Shown one piece after another: positions 52,636-61,734 of a DNA stretch of 64,000 bases. This DNA comes from JBAYIE01 sp041665785 (GTDB lineage Bacteria; Bacteroidota; Bacteroidia; UKL13-3): contig JBAYIE010000021.1 in the NCBI GenBank assembly GCA_041665785.1, positions 9,626 through 73,625 on the forward strand, given 5' to 3'. Both the position numbers and the translations under genes were made by a program. The notes beneath the pieces are model-generated. The model was not told the origin of the DNA. It ran no database searches and saw nothing but the letters and a program-made list of their open reading frames with translations. The stretch's first letter is position 1, and each line of letters starts with the position of its first letter.

Positions 52636-54891
52636 ATGAAAATCAGATTGTTATTCACCCTTATTGGGGTGATAATCGGCGTTGCTCAGAGCTTTGCCCA
52701 AACAGGCAATACGCTGAAAGGTATTGTGGTTGAAACCGACGAGAAAGGAAATATCATTCCGATACAGGGAGCAACTGTGATGTGGATCAATACCTCTATC
52801 GGAACAACTACCGATGCCAACGGAGTATTTTATATCCCTACAACCGATCGTACCAAGCGTCTGGTTGTAGGCTATGTCGGATTTAAAACCGATACCATTT
52901 TTGTTCCGAACCTGAATTATGTACGTGTGGTTTTGATCAGCAAGAATCGCCTGAACGAGGTGGATATTGTATATCAACGCAAAGCAACTGAAGTCAGTTA
53001 CCTCGATCCCTGGAAAACGACCATTATGAACGAAAAGGAATTGTTCAAGATGGCCTGTTGCAATCTGGCCGAAAGCTTTGAAACAAATCCTTCGGTGGAT
53101 GTTGCATTTACCGATGCCGTAACAGGAACGCGGCAGATTCAAATGCTTGGATTATCCAGTCAATATACCCAGGTCACACAGGAATATGTTCCTTCGGTGC
53201 GTGGATTAGCTACAAATTATGGATTTACGTATACTCCCGGAACCTGGGTAAATTCTATTCAGGTAAGCAAAGGAGTAGGATCGGTGGTGAATGGTTTTGA
53301 AAGCATCTCCGGATTGATCAATACCGAATTGCATAAGACAGATGTGAAAGACAAAGTGTATCTGAATTTGTATGCCAGCGAGGGCGGACGATATGAAGTG
53401 AACCTGATATTGGCCCAAAAACTGGGGGATAAATTCTCGCACAGTTTTATGACCCATGCCAGCACCATCAACCAGCGCGCGGATCACAACCACGACGGGT
53501 ATCTGGATAATCCCCTGGGCGATCAGTGGAATGTATTGTACCGTTGGAAGCTGGATGCTGCAAAAGGTATTTCAACACAAGGGGGAATCCGGATTTTGCG
53601 GGATGTGAAAATGGGAGGGATGTTAAATTTCAACAATAAACTCGATACGCAAATGGCCGCTCCGATGTATGGAACCCGGGTGATATCAGAACGTAAAGAC
53701 GGATGGCTGAAATTCGGATATACTTTTTCGAAGAAGGTTTACAAGAGTATAGGCATACAAGTTGCAGGATCGCTGCAGGATTTTGATTCGTATTTTGGAT
53801 TCAATACCTATACCGGTAAGCAACAAAGTCTGTATGGAAATTTTATTTACCAAAGTATCATTTACAGTTCGGATCATAAATTCCGTGCAGGTTTCAGCAA
53901 TCAAACCGATGTGTACGACGAATCCCTGTTTAATTATGGACAGCATGATTTTAAACGCAAAGAAATTGTAAGTGGAGGATTTTTTGAGTACACCTTTTCG
54001 CGTTCAGAAAAATTTACCGCAGTGGGTGGTATTCGTCAGGATTACAACAATCTGTTTGGCTGGTTTACTACACCACGTTTGCATATCCGTTATGCACCGA
54101 GTACATCGTCGGTATGGCGGATTTCTGCTGGTCGCGGACAACGCACAGCCAATGTACTGGCCGAGAATACCGGCATGCTGGTAAGCGCACGCCGTTTTGT
54201 ATTTACATCGGATTCGAACCGTTATGCTTATGGATTCCAACCTGAGGTAGCCTGGAATTACGGATTGAATTTTACGCATGAGTTTAAACTGAATTACCGG
54301 CGCGGTATTTTTACACTGGATTATTATTATACTGATTTTGTGAATCAGGTAGTAGTAGACCGTGATGCCAATACACAGCAGGTAATTTTTTCTAACCTGA
54401 ATGGCAGCTCCACTTCCAACAGTTTTCAGGCGCAGGTAGATTATGAAATTCTTCGCCGGTTGGATATGCGTCTGGCATATCGGTTTTACGATGTGAAAAC
54501 ACAATACCAAACCGGATTGTTGCAGGTTCCGCTGATTGCACAAAATCGTGCGTTTGTGAATCTGGCTTATGCCACCAAATCCAAATGGAGTTTTGATGCC
54601 ACCTGGCAATGGAACGGAGCCAAGCGTTTGCCTTCAACCAGTTCCAATCCGGATGGAAAAAAGCTTAGTGATTATTCGCCCAATTTCAGTGTGGTCAGTT
54701 CGCAAATAACCAAAGCCTTTAAAAAGCCACGTTTGGATGTTTACGCGGGCGTTGAGAATATTTTTAATTTCAAACAATTGCATCCGATCATCGACGGGCA
54801 CCATCCGTACAGTTCCTATTTTGATGCGAGCATGGTTTGGGGGCCGCTGTTTGGGAGGATGACTTATGTGGGATTGAGATTGAAGATTTAG
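52636..54891 (+). CDS. TonB-dependent outer-membrane receptor
   Basis: A 751-residue outer-membrane receptor. A signal peptide (RLLFTLIGVIIGVAQSFAQ) is followed by a carboxypeptidase-regulatory-like domain at about residues 24-100 (LKGIVVETDEKG, PIQGATVMW). Next comes a plug domain with an unusual Cys pair (MACCNLAESFE, C141-C142), and a beta-barrel ends in TYVGLRLKI. The plug segment QIQMLGLSSQYTQV is typical of receptors linked to metal handling. It is the last gene of the HYC_CC_PP/T9SS/HMA operon and probably imports a copper complex or another metal chelate. The substrate is inferred. Confidence 0.9.
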   Translation: MKIRLLFTLIGVIIGVAQSFAQTGNTLKGIVVETDEKGNIIPIQGATVMWINTSIGTTTDANGVFYIPTTDRTKRLVVGYVGFKTDTIFVPNLNYVRVVLISKNRLNEVDIVYQRKATEVSYLDPWKTTIMNEKELFKMACCNLAESFETNPSVDVAFTDAVTGTRQIQMLGLSSQYTQVTQEYVPSVRGLATNYGFTYTPGTWVNSIQVSKGVGSVVNGFESISGLINTELHKTDVKDKVYLNLYASEGGRYEVNLILAQKLGDKFSHSFMTHASTINQRADHNHDGYLDNPLGDQWNVLYRWKLDAAKGISTQGGIRILRDVKMGGMLNFNNKLDTQMAAPMYGTRVISERKDGWLKFGYTFSKKVYKSIGIQVAGSLQDFDSYFGFNTYTGKQQSLYGNFIYQSIIYSSDHKFRAGFSNQTDVYDESLFNYGQHDFKRKEIVSGGFFEYTFSRSEKFTAVGGIRQDYNNLFGWFTTPRLHIRYAPSTSSVWRISAGRGQRTANVLAENTGMLVSARRFVFTSDSNRYAYGFQPEVAWNYGLNFTHEFKLNYRRGIFTLDYYYTDFVNQVVVDRDANTQQVIFSNLNGSSTSNSFQAQVDYEILRRLDMRLAYRFYDVKTQYQTGLLQVPLIAQNRAFVNLAYATKSKWSFDATWQWNGAKRLPSTSSNPDGKKLSDYSPNFSVVSSQITKAFKKPRLDVYAGVENIFNFKQLHPIIDGHHPYSSYFDASMVWGPLFGRMTYVGLRLKI

Positions 54892-55210
54892 TTAATCGTT
54901 ATTTGTTATTGGTTAATGGTTATTAAGCAGAGGCTACCGGGTTAGCTACTTTGTACTTCGTAATTTGTAATTATGTAACTATGTAATTGTGTTCGTTCCA
55001 AAGACAAATTTTCCTTATCCGAAAGCAGTTATTGTTTTTTTGAGAACTGGTTATTTGTCATTGAGCAATAGTTCGCTGGTTAGCTAATTCGTACTTTGTA
55101 ATACGTAATTGGTTATTTGTTAATGGTTATTGGGTTATTAGTTATTGAGTAAAAGTTCTCTGGTCAGCTACTTCGTACTACGTAATTTGTACTTCGTAAT
55201 TGAGTTAGTG
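54892..55210. repeat. Degenerate TACTTCGTAATT and GGTTATT repeats
   Basis: The gap before ruvX is filled with imperfect copies of two units. One is like TTAGCTACTTCGTACTTCGTA and the other like GGTTATTTGTTATTGGTTAA. One block, AGTTC-CTGGT-AGCTA-TTCGTACT, is clearly duplicated at about 55069-55107 and 55154-55185. A related unit occurs at 12672-12716. No gene is seen; GC content is low. Confidence 0.55.
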
Positions 55211-55233
55211 AGGGGCATGACCCCATGTTTAGC

Positions 55234-55241
55234 TATCTTTG
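55234..55241 (+). promoter_or_regulatory. -7 promoter box of ruvX-def
   Basis: TATCTTTG matches TAnnTTTG and ends 5 nt before the ruvX ATG at 55247, so the message is likely leaderless. Confidence 0.55.
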
Positions 55242-55246
55242 CCATT

Positions 55247-55660
55247 ATGCCTCGCATCCTCGCTATTGATTATGGAACCCGTCGCGTGGGGTTGGCTGTT
55301 ACCGACCCCATGCAACTGGTGGCCAATACCCTGACCACCTTGCCGGAAAAGGAAGTGCTGGCCTTTTTAAAAAAGTATGTGGTCGAAGAGGATGTGGTAA
55401 CCCTTGTGGTTGGAAAACCATCGCGCATGGATGGCTCTGATACCCACGCTTCTCTTCCCGTAGAAAAATTTGTAACTTTGCTGCGCCAAACTTTTCCGCA
55501 TATTCCTGTTCAGCAAGTGGATGAACGCTTTACATCCCGCATGGCACAACAATCATTGCTGGATATGGGTATGAAGAAAAAGGACCGGCAAAATAAGGGG
55601 AATGTCGACCAGGTGAGTGCAGCTATTATTCTGCAAACCTGGATGGAGATGAACCGTTAA
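55247..55660 (+). CDS. ruvX: Putative pre-16S rRNA nuclease / Holliday junction resolvase YqgF
   Basis: A 137-residue RNase H-fold protein of the YqgF/RuvX family, which in E. coli matures the 5' end of 16S rRNA. The first catalytic motif LAIDYGTRRVGLAVTD is near residues 5-20, the central VVGKPSRMDGSD near residue 60, and the second acidic motif DERFTSRMAQQSL near residue 90. The frame is open to 55145, but ATG 55247 (MPRILAIDYG) directly follows the -7 box and is the family start. It lies 16 nt before def. Confidence 0.92.
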   Translation: MPRILAIDYGTRRVGLAVTDPMQLVANTLTTLPEKEVLAFLKKYVVEEDVVTLVVGKPSRMDGSDTHASLPVEKFVTLLRQTFPHIPVQQVDERFTSRMAQQSLLDMGMKKKDRQNKGNVDQVSAAIILQTWMEMNR

Positions 55661-55676
55661 CCGATAAACTTTTAAT

Positions 55677-56228
55677 ATGATTTTACCAATACTGGCATAC
55701 GGAGATCCTGTATTACGCAAAAAGGGTGTGAACATTGATCACAAGTACCCGAAGTTGAACGAACTGATTGAAAATATGTTCGAAACCATGTATGCTTCGC
55801 GGGGTGTAGGATTGGCCGCACCGCAGGTAGGTAAATCGATCAACCTGTTTGTGATCGACACCGCGGCGTTTGAAGACGAAGAACAACCACCTATGAAAAA
55901 GGTTTTTATCAATGCCGAGATTGTGGAAGAAAGTGGTGATGAATGGGAATTTGAAGAAGGCTGCCTGAGCATTCCCGGAATTCGTGAAAATGTGTGGAGG
56001 GAAGATACATTGGTATTGCGTTATCAGGACGAAAATTTCCAATCCTTTGAAGAAACTTATACAGGTCTTGCAGCTCGAGTGATTCAACATGAATACGATC
56101 ATTGCATAGGCAAATTGTTTGTGGATCATCTGACGGAACTCAAAAAACGTTTGCTCAAAAACAGGCTGATGCGCATTTCGAAAGGGGATGTGGAAGTAAA
56201 TTATAAGATGAGGTTTCCGGTTAAATAA
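55677..56228 (+). CDS. def: Peptide deformylase
   Basis: Removes the formyl group from nascent proteins. All three family motifs are present: GVGLAAPQVG (residues 43-52), EEGCLSIPG with metal ligand C96, and HEYDH with ligands H138 and H142 and catalytic E139. At 183 residues it is a normal length. It follows ruvX by 16 nt in what is likely one operon. No fmt gene is adjacent. Confidence 0.95.
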   Translation: MILPILAYGDPVLRKKGVNIDHKYPKLNELIENMFETMYASRGVGLAAPQVGKSINLFVIDTAAFEDEEQPPMKKVFINAEIVEESGDEWEFEEGCLSIPGIRENVWREDTLVLRYQDENFQSFEETYTGLAARVIQHEYDHCIGKLFVDHLTELKKRLLKNRLMRISKGDVEVNYKMRFPVK

Positions 56229-56361
56229 CAAGGATCCTGTTTCAATAAATATTTTAATTGGCTTACATATATTGTAATTCACGGACTGCAAGTCAGCGAA
56301 AACGGAGATACAAAAAAATCCCTAACATCATTTTGAAAGGATAAGGCTGAATGTAGCAGGA

Positions 56362-56529
56362 TGCCGCGCGAGGGATTGCCCTAAAGGTAAGCGAGCGCAT
56401 CCTTTATGGGGAAAGCCCGCAGCGCAGCGAGGACTTGGAACGAAAAGCCCGACCCCTGAAGTAAAGCGCGTGAGATGTGTATTAAATAATAGTTTAATTG
56501 TGGCGCATACTTCAGGGGTCGCGTCCAAA
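56362..56529 (+). repeat. Dispersed hairpin element, copy 3
   Basis: Plus-strand copy of the element at 1922-2060 and 10533-10697. It has the 5' block GCGCGAGGGATTGCCCTAAAG, the core AAGCCCGCAGCGCAGCGAGG, AGCCCGACC, and a hairpin with arms CCCCTGAAG (56453-56461) and CTTCAGGGG (56510-56518). These enclose a 48-nt loop with an inner GCGC/GCGC pairing. It ends near GTCCAAA. The rest of the def-to-56636 gap holds only a 14-bp palindrome (CTACGTTAACGTAG) at 56612-56625. Confidence 0.82.
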
Positions 56530-56635
56530 TAAAAAAACTTTTGAACTTGAAGTGGGATTGTGGGTGCCTCAACAATTCGTTGAAGGCCTTCAGATGGTAT
56601 AAAATAAAGATCTACGTTAACGTAGTTCAACAAAC

Positions 56636-57160
56636 TTATCTCCCTAAATACCGGCCAACAGACACCCCTATAAACGGAATATAAGCGGGTGTGAAATCAT
56701 CTTTTACCGCAGATTTTAAATGGATCGGAGGTGTAATACCGCCACGCCAAATGAATTTTCCGTTTTTGGAATACATCCGGATTCCAACCCGGGGTATAAT
56801 AAACAAGGCACTGGAATTCCTGTTTACTTCTCCACTCATCAAATAGGTTAGTCCTATTCCTGTTTCAAACAAAATTCTATCAGAACCTCTCAGGTAATTG
56901 AGCCCACCTGTAAAGCCGGTTAAGATTTGATCATTAAATGGTTTGCCCTTAAAAAACCATCCGGAAGCACCAAGACTGAAACAAAGTGCATTTGAGTTTT
57001 TATTTAGCAATGCGGTTTCAATTGTTCCTGAAAGTAGCATTCCAGTGCCCAGCAATTCAATGTGAATTGTATATCCTTTCAGTTGTTCATGCTGTGCACA
57101 TACCTGAAACGAATTCAAAGTCTGATAAAGTAGAATTAATGCGGTTACGGTTCTTATCAT
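56636..57160 (-). CDS. Exported protein, probable outer-membrane beta-barrel
   Basis: A 174-residue protein with a signal peptide (MIRTVTALILLYQTLNSFQVCAQ) and a glycine- and aromatic-rich mature part (FSLGASGWFFKG, TGFTGGLNYLRGSD, GIGLTYLMSG, IPRVGIRMYSKNGKFIWRGG) with beta-strand periodicity. It ends in GVSVGRYLGR, typical of small outer-membrane barrels. The frame opens at 57184, but ATG 57160 starts the signal peptide. It lies 52 nt after the dehydrogenase gene on the same strand. Function unknown. Confidence 0.7.
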   Translation of the reverse strand: MIRTVTALILLYQTLNSFQVCAQHEQLKGYTIHIELLGTGMLLSGTIETALLNKNSNALCFSLGASGWFFKGKPFNDQILTGFTGGLNYLRGSDRILFETGIGLTYLMSGEVNRNSSALFIIPRVGIRMYSKNGKFIWRGGITPPIHLKSAVKDDFTPAYIPFIGVSVGRYLGR

Positions 57161-57212
57161 TAGTTGTGCATTTAGTTCCAACATCTAAACAACTGCACGC
57201 GAGTAAGAGCTG

Positions 57213-59264
57213 TTAATAGTTCAACAAACTTTCCAGTTTCACTGCAACTTTATCGGCATTGGGAAGCATTTCGGCTTCGAGACCCATATTGAGCGGAACG
57301 GCCGGAATATTTTTTGATCCAATGGTTGAAACCGGAGCATCGAGGAATTTGAAACAGGTTTGTGCAATACGTCCGGCCAGTGATTCAGCAAATGAATTCA
57401 ACAAAGCTTCTTCAGTAACCACCAAACATTTTCCATGGCGTTGAACGGCCTGCATGATCGCCTCTTCGTCGAGCGGTTGCAGCGAACGCAGATCCAGCAC
57501 TTCAACACGTCCGGGGAATTGTTTGGCTGCTGTTAAACTCCAATACACACCCATGCCCCAGGTAACAATCACACAACTTTCTCCATTGTCAATTGCTTCT
57601 GCTGACGCATGTAAAACAGTATTGGCTTTTCCAAAAGGCAGCACATAATCTTCGTCGGGTTCGATGCATTTGGCAGCTTCGGTTCCAGGATTTTTACTCC
57701 AGTACAATCCTTTATGTTCGAGCATGATTACCGGATTGCCATCGTAATAAGCAGCCTTCATCAACCCTTTCATATCGGCGGCGTTGCTGGGATATGCGAT
57801 CTTAATTCCTTTCAGGGTTAACAAGGTAGATTCGATGCTTCCGCTGTGGTAGGGGCCACCGCCTCCGTAAGCACCAATCGGAATGCGGATGACGGCACTC
57901 ACAGGAAATTTTCCCATGGTGAGGTAAGAAGATTTGGTGATCTCGCATACGAGTTGATTTACACCGGTCCACACATAATCGGCGAACTGAATTTCTACAA
58001 TCGGCTTCACACCGGCTGCACTCATTCCTACGGTTGAACCTACGATATAGGCTTCCTGAATAGGAGTATTGAATACACGGTCGTTTCCATATTTTACTGC
58101 CAATGTAGCCGCTTCGCGAAATACACCGCCAAGTCGAGCACCCACATCCTGTCCGTAAAAAATACATTCGGGATGTTTCGCCATCAATTCATCCACGGCA
58201 TGCAAAGCAGCATCCACCATCAGGGTGGGTTCTTTGCCTTCAGGGGTGCGATTTCCTTTTTCTATTGGTGCACCGCTGGGCGCAAAAATATGATCTTCTA
58301 CGGTTGACGGAGCAGGATCTGCAGAATCGACAGCTTGTTTAAATTGTTGAGCTACTTTATTGGCGGCATCGGTTTCAATATCGTTGAGCTCCGGTTCGGT
58401 TAATCCGATTTTACGCAATAGGGCACGCAATAAAGGACCCGGATCCTGCTTACTGTGCTTCTCCAGGTTTTCATCGGTGCGGTACCATTCTTTGCGTACT
58501 CCGGAAGTATGATGTCCCAGCAACGGAACATGCGCATGAATGAGCATGGGTTTGCGTTTGCGGCGTACATAATCCAGGGCACCGGCAAAACCCTCATAGC
58601 ATTCAATAAAATTGCTGCCATCGAGTTGGATCCGTTTCAAGCCTTTGAATCCTGCTGCATATTCATAAGCATCCATGGCGCGCATTTCATCGCCGCTTGC
58701 ACTGATGCCCCAATCGTTATCCTGCACCAGGTAAATGATGGGAAGTTCTTTGAGCACGGCCATCTGAAAAGCTTCCGAAACTTCGCCTTCGGTAATGGAT
58801 CCATCGCCGAATGAACATACTACAACAGGGAATTCGTTTTTATTTCCCAGTCCCTGACTTTCTTTATACGCTACACCATGCGCAATACCCGTTGTAGGTA
58901 TAGCTTGCATGCCCGTGGCACTGCTCTGGTGCGGAATGCGGGGAAACCCTTCGCGTTTCAAACTCGGATGCGCATAGTAGGTACGTCCGCCCGAAAACGG
59001 ATCTTCGGCTTTGCCCAACAATTGCAACATCAGTTCATACGGGCTCAGACCCATTCCCAGCAACATGCTTTCGTCGCGGTAATACGGAGAACAAAAATCG
59101 TACGGTTTCAGTTGCATACCCACTGCCAGTTGTATGGCCTCATGCCCGCGTGATGTTGAATGCACATACTTGCAAACCGGGCGGTTGGCATCGTAGGTTT
59201 CAGCCATCGCTTTGGCTGTGCACATCAGGGTATAAGCCTCAATCAGGATCTCTTTATTTACCAT
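57213..59264 (-). CDS. Branched-chain 2-oxoacid dehydrogenase E1, alpha/beta fusion
   Basis: Thiamine-diphosphate enzyme that decarboxylates branched-chain 2-oxoacids, or related acids, as E1 of a multi-enzyme complex. The alpha part (about residues 1-320) has the TPP motif FGDGSITEGEVSEAFQMAV near residue 155, ending at VQDNDWGIS. After a linker (about 310-350) the beta part follows with EIQFADYVWTGVNQLVCEI near residue 430, the GAYGGGGPYHSGSIE segment, and a C-terminal transketolase-type domain. At 683 residues it equals both subunits joined, as often seen in Bacteroidota. No E2 or E3 gene is nearby. Confidence 0.92.
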   Translation of the reverse strand: MVNKEILIEAYTLMCTAKAMAETYDANRPVCKYVHSTSRGHEAIQLAVGMQLKPYDFCSPYYRDESMLLGMGLSPYELMLQLLGKAEDPFSGGRTYYAHPSLKREGFPRIPHQSSATGMQAIPTTGIAHGVAYKESQGLGNKNEFPVVVCSFGDGSITEGEVSEAFQMAVLKELPIIYLVQDNDWGISASGDEMRAMDAYEYAAGFKGLKRIQLDGSNFIECYEGFAGALDYVRRKRKPMLIHAHVPLLGHHTSGVRKEWYRTDENLEKHSKQDPGPLLRALLRKIGLTEPELNDIETDAANKVAQQFKQAVDSADPAPSTVEDHIFAPSGAPIEKGNRTPEGKEPTLMVDAALHAVDELMAKHPECIFYGQDVGARLGGVFREAATLAVKYGNDRVFNTPIQEAYIVGSTVGMSAAGVKPIVEIQFADYVWTGVNQLVCEITKSSYLTMGKFPVSAVIRIPIGAYGGGGPYHSGSIESTLLTLKGIKIAYPSNAADMKGLMKAAYYDGNPVIMLEHKGLYWSKNPGTEAAKCIEPDEDYVLPFGKANTVLHASAEAIDNGESCVIVTWGMGVYWSLTAAKQFPGRVEVLDLRSLQPLDEEAIMQAVQRHGKCLVVTEEALLNSFAESLAGRIAQTCFKFLDAPVSTIGSKNIPAVPLNMGLEAEMLPNADKVAVKLESLLNY

Positions 59265-59461
59265 AGTTCAGGGGGCAATTTTACAACAATGTTATGGATT
59301 TCAGATGCTTTTTTTACCCGCATTAACCTTCAGAAAATGAGGGGGTAAAGATGGAGTCCGGAGAACCTGTAGTTGAAGCCGGTAGTGAATGCAAGTTGGG
59401 TAAACCTAATTATTCATGTAGATTTAACCCATCAAACCTTTAACGTATCTATTTTTGAATT

Positions 59462-60337
59462 ATGAACGCATCATCGAAACCTTTACCCTATCCGTTTAAG
59501 CGCATTGCTGTTGCGGTTGCGTTTTCACCACGGATTGAAGCGATCTTGTCGGAAGCTAAACGATTGCAGGAAATTTTTGAAGCAAAAATATTTCTGGTGC
59601 ATGTGGGCAAAAAGAATTTGCAGGAAGAACAATACCTGAAACACCTGACACATCGGTTCGGATTGGAGGGAGAGCATACCGAGATACTCTGGAAAGAGGG
59701 TGATCCTGTGGAAGAAATTTTGCAGGTATGCGAAATGCATCAGATTGATTTATTGGTTGCAGGTGCATTGGAAAAAGAAAGTCTCTTAAAATATTTTATG
59801 GGATCGGTGGCGCGTAAATTGTGCCGCAGGGCTAAATGTTCCATCCTCATGTTGCGCGAACCCAGTTTGCATTCCAAACCCATCCGGCATATAGTAGTAG
59901 AAGGCAGCGATCATCCGAAAACGGTGGATACCATTGAGACCGGAATTTATATTGCACGGCAATGCAAAGCTGATAAGATCAGTGTGATTCAGGAAGAGGA
60001 TGCCAAAAAACTGGCATTGATCCGTTCGCCTGAATTGAGCGATAATGAAGCAGAAAGGCAGAAAGAAAAAATGACGACAGAAGAAGCCAAACGACTCGAA
60101 GAAATTATTAAGTGTACCGATTGCGGAAAAGTGGAAGTAAAGATTGAATTGCTCGAAGGCAAACCCGGATTTATCATCAGCCGTTTTGCACGCGAACACC
60201 ATGCCGATTTGCTCATGCTCAATTCGCCCGATATGAAACTGGGTTTTATTGATCGTGTTTTTCCGCACGATATTGAATATGCTTTGGCCGATTTACCATG
60301 CGACCTGCTCATAGTGCATTCACCAAGTAAGGCCTGA
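59462..60337 (+). CDS. Universal stress protein with tandem Usp-like domains
   Basis: A 291-residue cytoplasmic protein. The N-terminal Usp domain has FKRIAVAVAFSPRIEAILSE near residue 13 and the ATP-binding-type segment FMGSVARKLCRRAKCSILML near residue 116. A second, divergent Usp-like half follows from about residue 150 (IRHIVVEGSDHPKTVDTIE). A charged insert lies around residues 185-215. It lies 26 nt before the antiporter gene and may regulate it, as Usp domains do for some transporters. Confidence 0.87.
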   Translation: MNASSKPLPYPFKRIAVAVAFSPRIEAILSEAKRLQEIFEAKIFLVHVGKKNLQEEQYLKHLTHRFGLEGEHTEILWKEGDPVEEILQVCEMHQIDLLVAGALEKESLLKYFMGSVARKLCRRAKCSILMLREPSLHSKPIRHIVVEGSDHPKTVDTIETGIYIARQCKADKISVIQEEDAKKLALIRSPELSDNEAERQKEKMTTEEAKRLEEIIKCTDCGKVEVKIELLEGKPGFIISRFAREHHADLLMLNSPDMKLGFIDRVFPHDIEYALADLPCDLLIVHSPSKA

Positions 60338-60363
60338 TTAAATAAGCTTCGATATACCCCATT

Positions 60364-61647
60364 ATGCAACATCTTGAAGTCATCAATATTCTGGTAGCCC
60401 TCGGCGTAATGCTGCTGGTGGGGAGAATTTTCGGGGAGTTTTTCCGCAAGATGCGCATTCCATTGGTGGTGGGTGAAATTGTAGCAGGTGTTTTATTAGG
60501 ACCGAGTGTATTGGGAAAATTTTATCCGCTGCTCAACGATATTGTTTTTACTACCAAGGGAAATGTGGGCATGGTACTCAATGGAATTTCTACCATCTCG
60601 GTGGTGATGCTGTTGTTTGTAGCCGGAATGGAAGTGGAACTTTCGTTGATCCGTCAACAAGGCAATGCGGCATTTAAAACCAGTTTTGTAGGTCTGATCG
60701 TTCCGTTGGGGATGGGTTTTCTGACCGGATACTATTACAGCGATTTACTGGGAGGAACCAATCAGCAAAGCACGTTTGTATTTGCTTTGTTTATTGGAAC
60801 GGCCATGGCGATTACAGCCTTGCCGGTGATTGCACGCACACTGATGGATCTGAATTTGTTCAAAACCAAAATCGGGATGACCATCATTACTGCAGCCATG
60901 TTTGACGACCTGACCGGATGGATTCTCTTCAGTGTTATTCTTGGTCTGATGAATAAAGGAACAGATCCAACTTCGTTATGGGTAACAATCGGACTGACGC
61001 TTGCATTTGCGGTGACCATGCTTACGGTGGGAAGGTTTTTTATCAACAAATCATTGCCCTGGGCACAAAAGAATTTATCATGGCCGGGCGGAGTGTTGGC
61101 CTTCTCTTTGGGATTTGCTTTCTTAGGAGCAGCCTTTACCGAGAAGATCGGGATCCATGCCATTTTCGGGGCTTTTATTGTGGGCATTGCCATTGGCGAT
61201 TCGCAACACCTAAATGAAAAAACGCGGGAGATCATCCACCAGTTTGTAACCAATATTTTTGCGCCTTTGTTTTTTGTTTCTATTGGTTTTAAAATTGATT
61301 TCATCCACAATTTCAATTTGCAGATTGTATCCATTGTGTTGGTTTTGGCGATGGTGAGTAAGATACTCGGAGCCGGTGCCGGAGCCTTGTGGGGGCGCAT
61401 GAACTGGCGCGAAGCCATGGCGGTTGGATTTGGCATGAATGCACGCGGAGCGATGGAAATTGTGTTGGGATTACTGGCCTTGCAGGCCGGATTGATCACA
61501 GAGCAATTGTTTGTAGCCCTGGTGGTAATGGCGGTATTGACCAGTATCATAGCCGGACCGATGCTGCAGTTTTTTATAACCGGCGAAATGAAAACGAATG
61601 TGAGTGTGAAGCTGAGGGAGATTTTGTCGATCAGGGAAGAGGAGTAG
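60364..61647 (+). CDS. CPA2 family monovalent cation:proton antiporter
   Basis: A 427-residue integral membrane protein with about twelve hydrophobic segments, exchanging Na+ or K+ for H+ across the inner membrane. The family signatures VGEIVAGVLLGPSVLGKF near residue 37, GTAMAITALPVIARTLMDLN near residue 145 and MFDDLTGWILFSVI near residue 180 are present. The last includes the ion-binding Asp pair. The chain ends shortly after the membrane part (LREILSIREEE) and lacks the TrkA-N/RCK domain of KefB. It follows the universal stress protein gene by 26 nt and is likely cotranscribed with it. Confidence 0.9.
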   Translation: MQHLEVINILVALGVMLLVGRIFGEFFRKMRIPLVVGEIVAGVLLGPSVLGKFYPLLNDIVFTTKGNVGMVLNGISTISVVMLLFVAGMEVELSLIRQQGNAAFKTSFVGLIVPLGMGFLTGYYYSDLLGGTNQQSTFVFALFIGTAMAITALPVIARTLMDLNLFKTKIGMTIITAAMFDDLTGWILFSVILGLMNKGTDPTSLWVTIGLTLAFAVTMLTVGRFFINKSLPWAQKNLSWPGGVLAFSLGFAFLGAAFTEKIGIHAIFGAFIVGIAIGDSQHLNEKTREIIHQFVTNIFAPLFFVSIGFKIDFIHNFNLQIVSIVLVLAMVSKILGAGAGALWGRMNWREAMAVGFGMNARGAMEIVLGLLALQAGLITEQLFVALVVMAVLTSIIAGPMLQFFITGEMKTNVSVKLREILSIREEE

Positions 61648-61734
61648 TGATTGTTATGCGCCGTTTTTATTCTAAATGAATTTACAATCTGTAAAATATA
61701 AAGTCTTTAAAACACTCCTTTAAAACAGATGATC

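Noticed and set aside
56612..56625. Palindrome CTACGTTAACGTAG as an operator
   Set aside because: A single short palindrome between convergent genes with no nearby promoter; no regulator can be linked to it.
60762..61550. Long minus-strand frame (262 codons) opposite the antiporter
   Set aside because: It mirrors the codons of a strongly supported membrane protein and has no family features.
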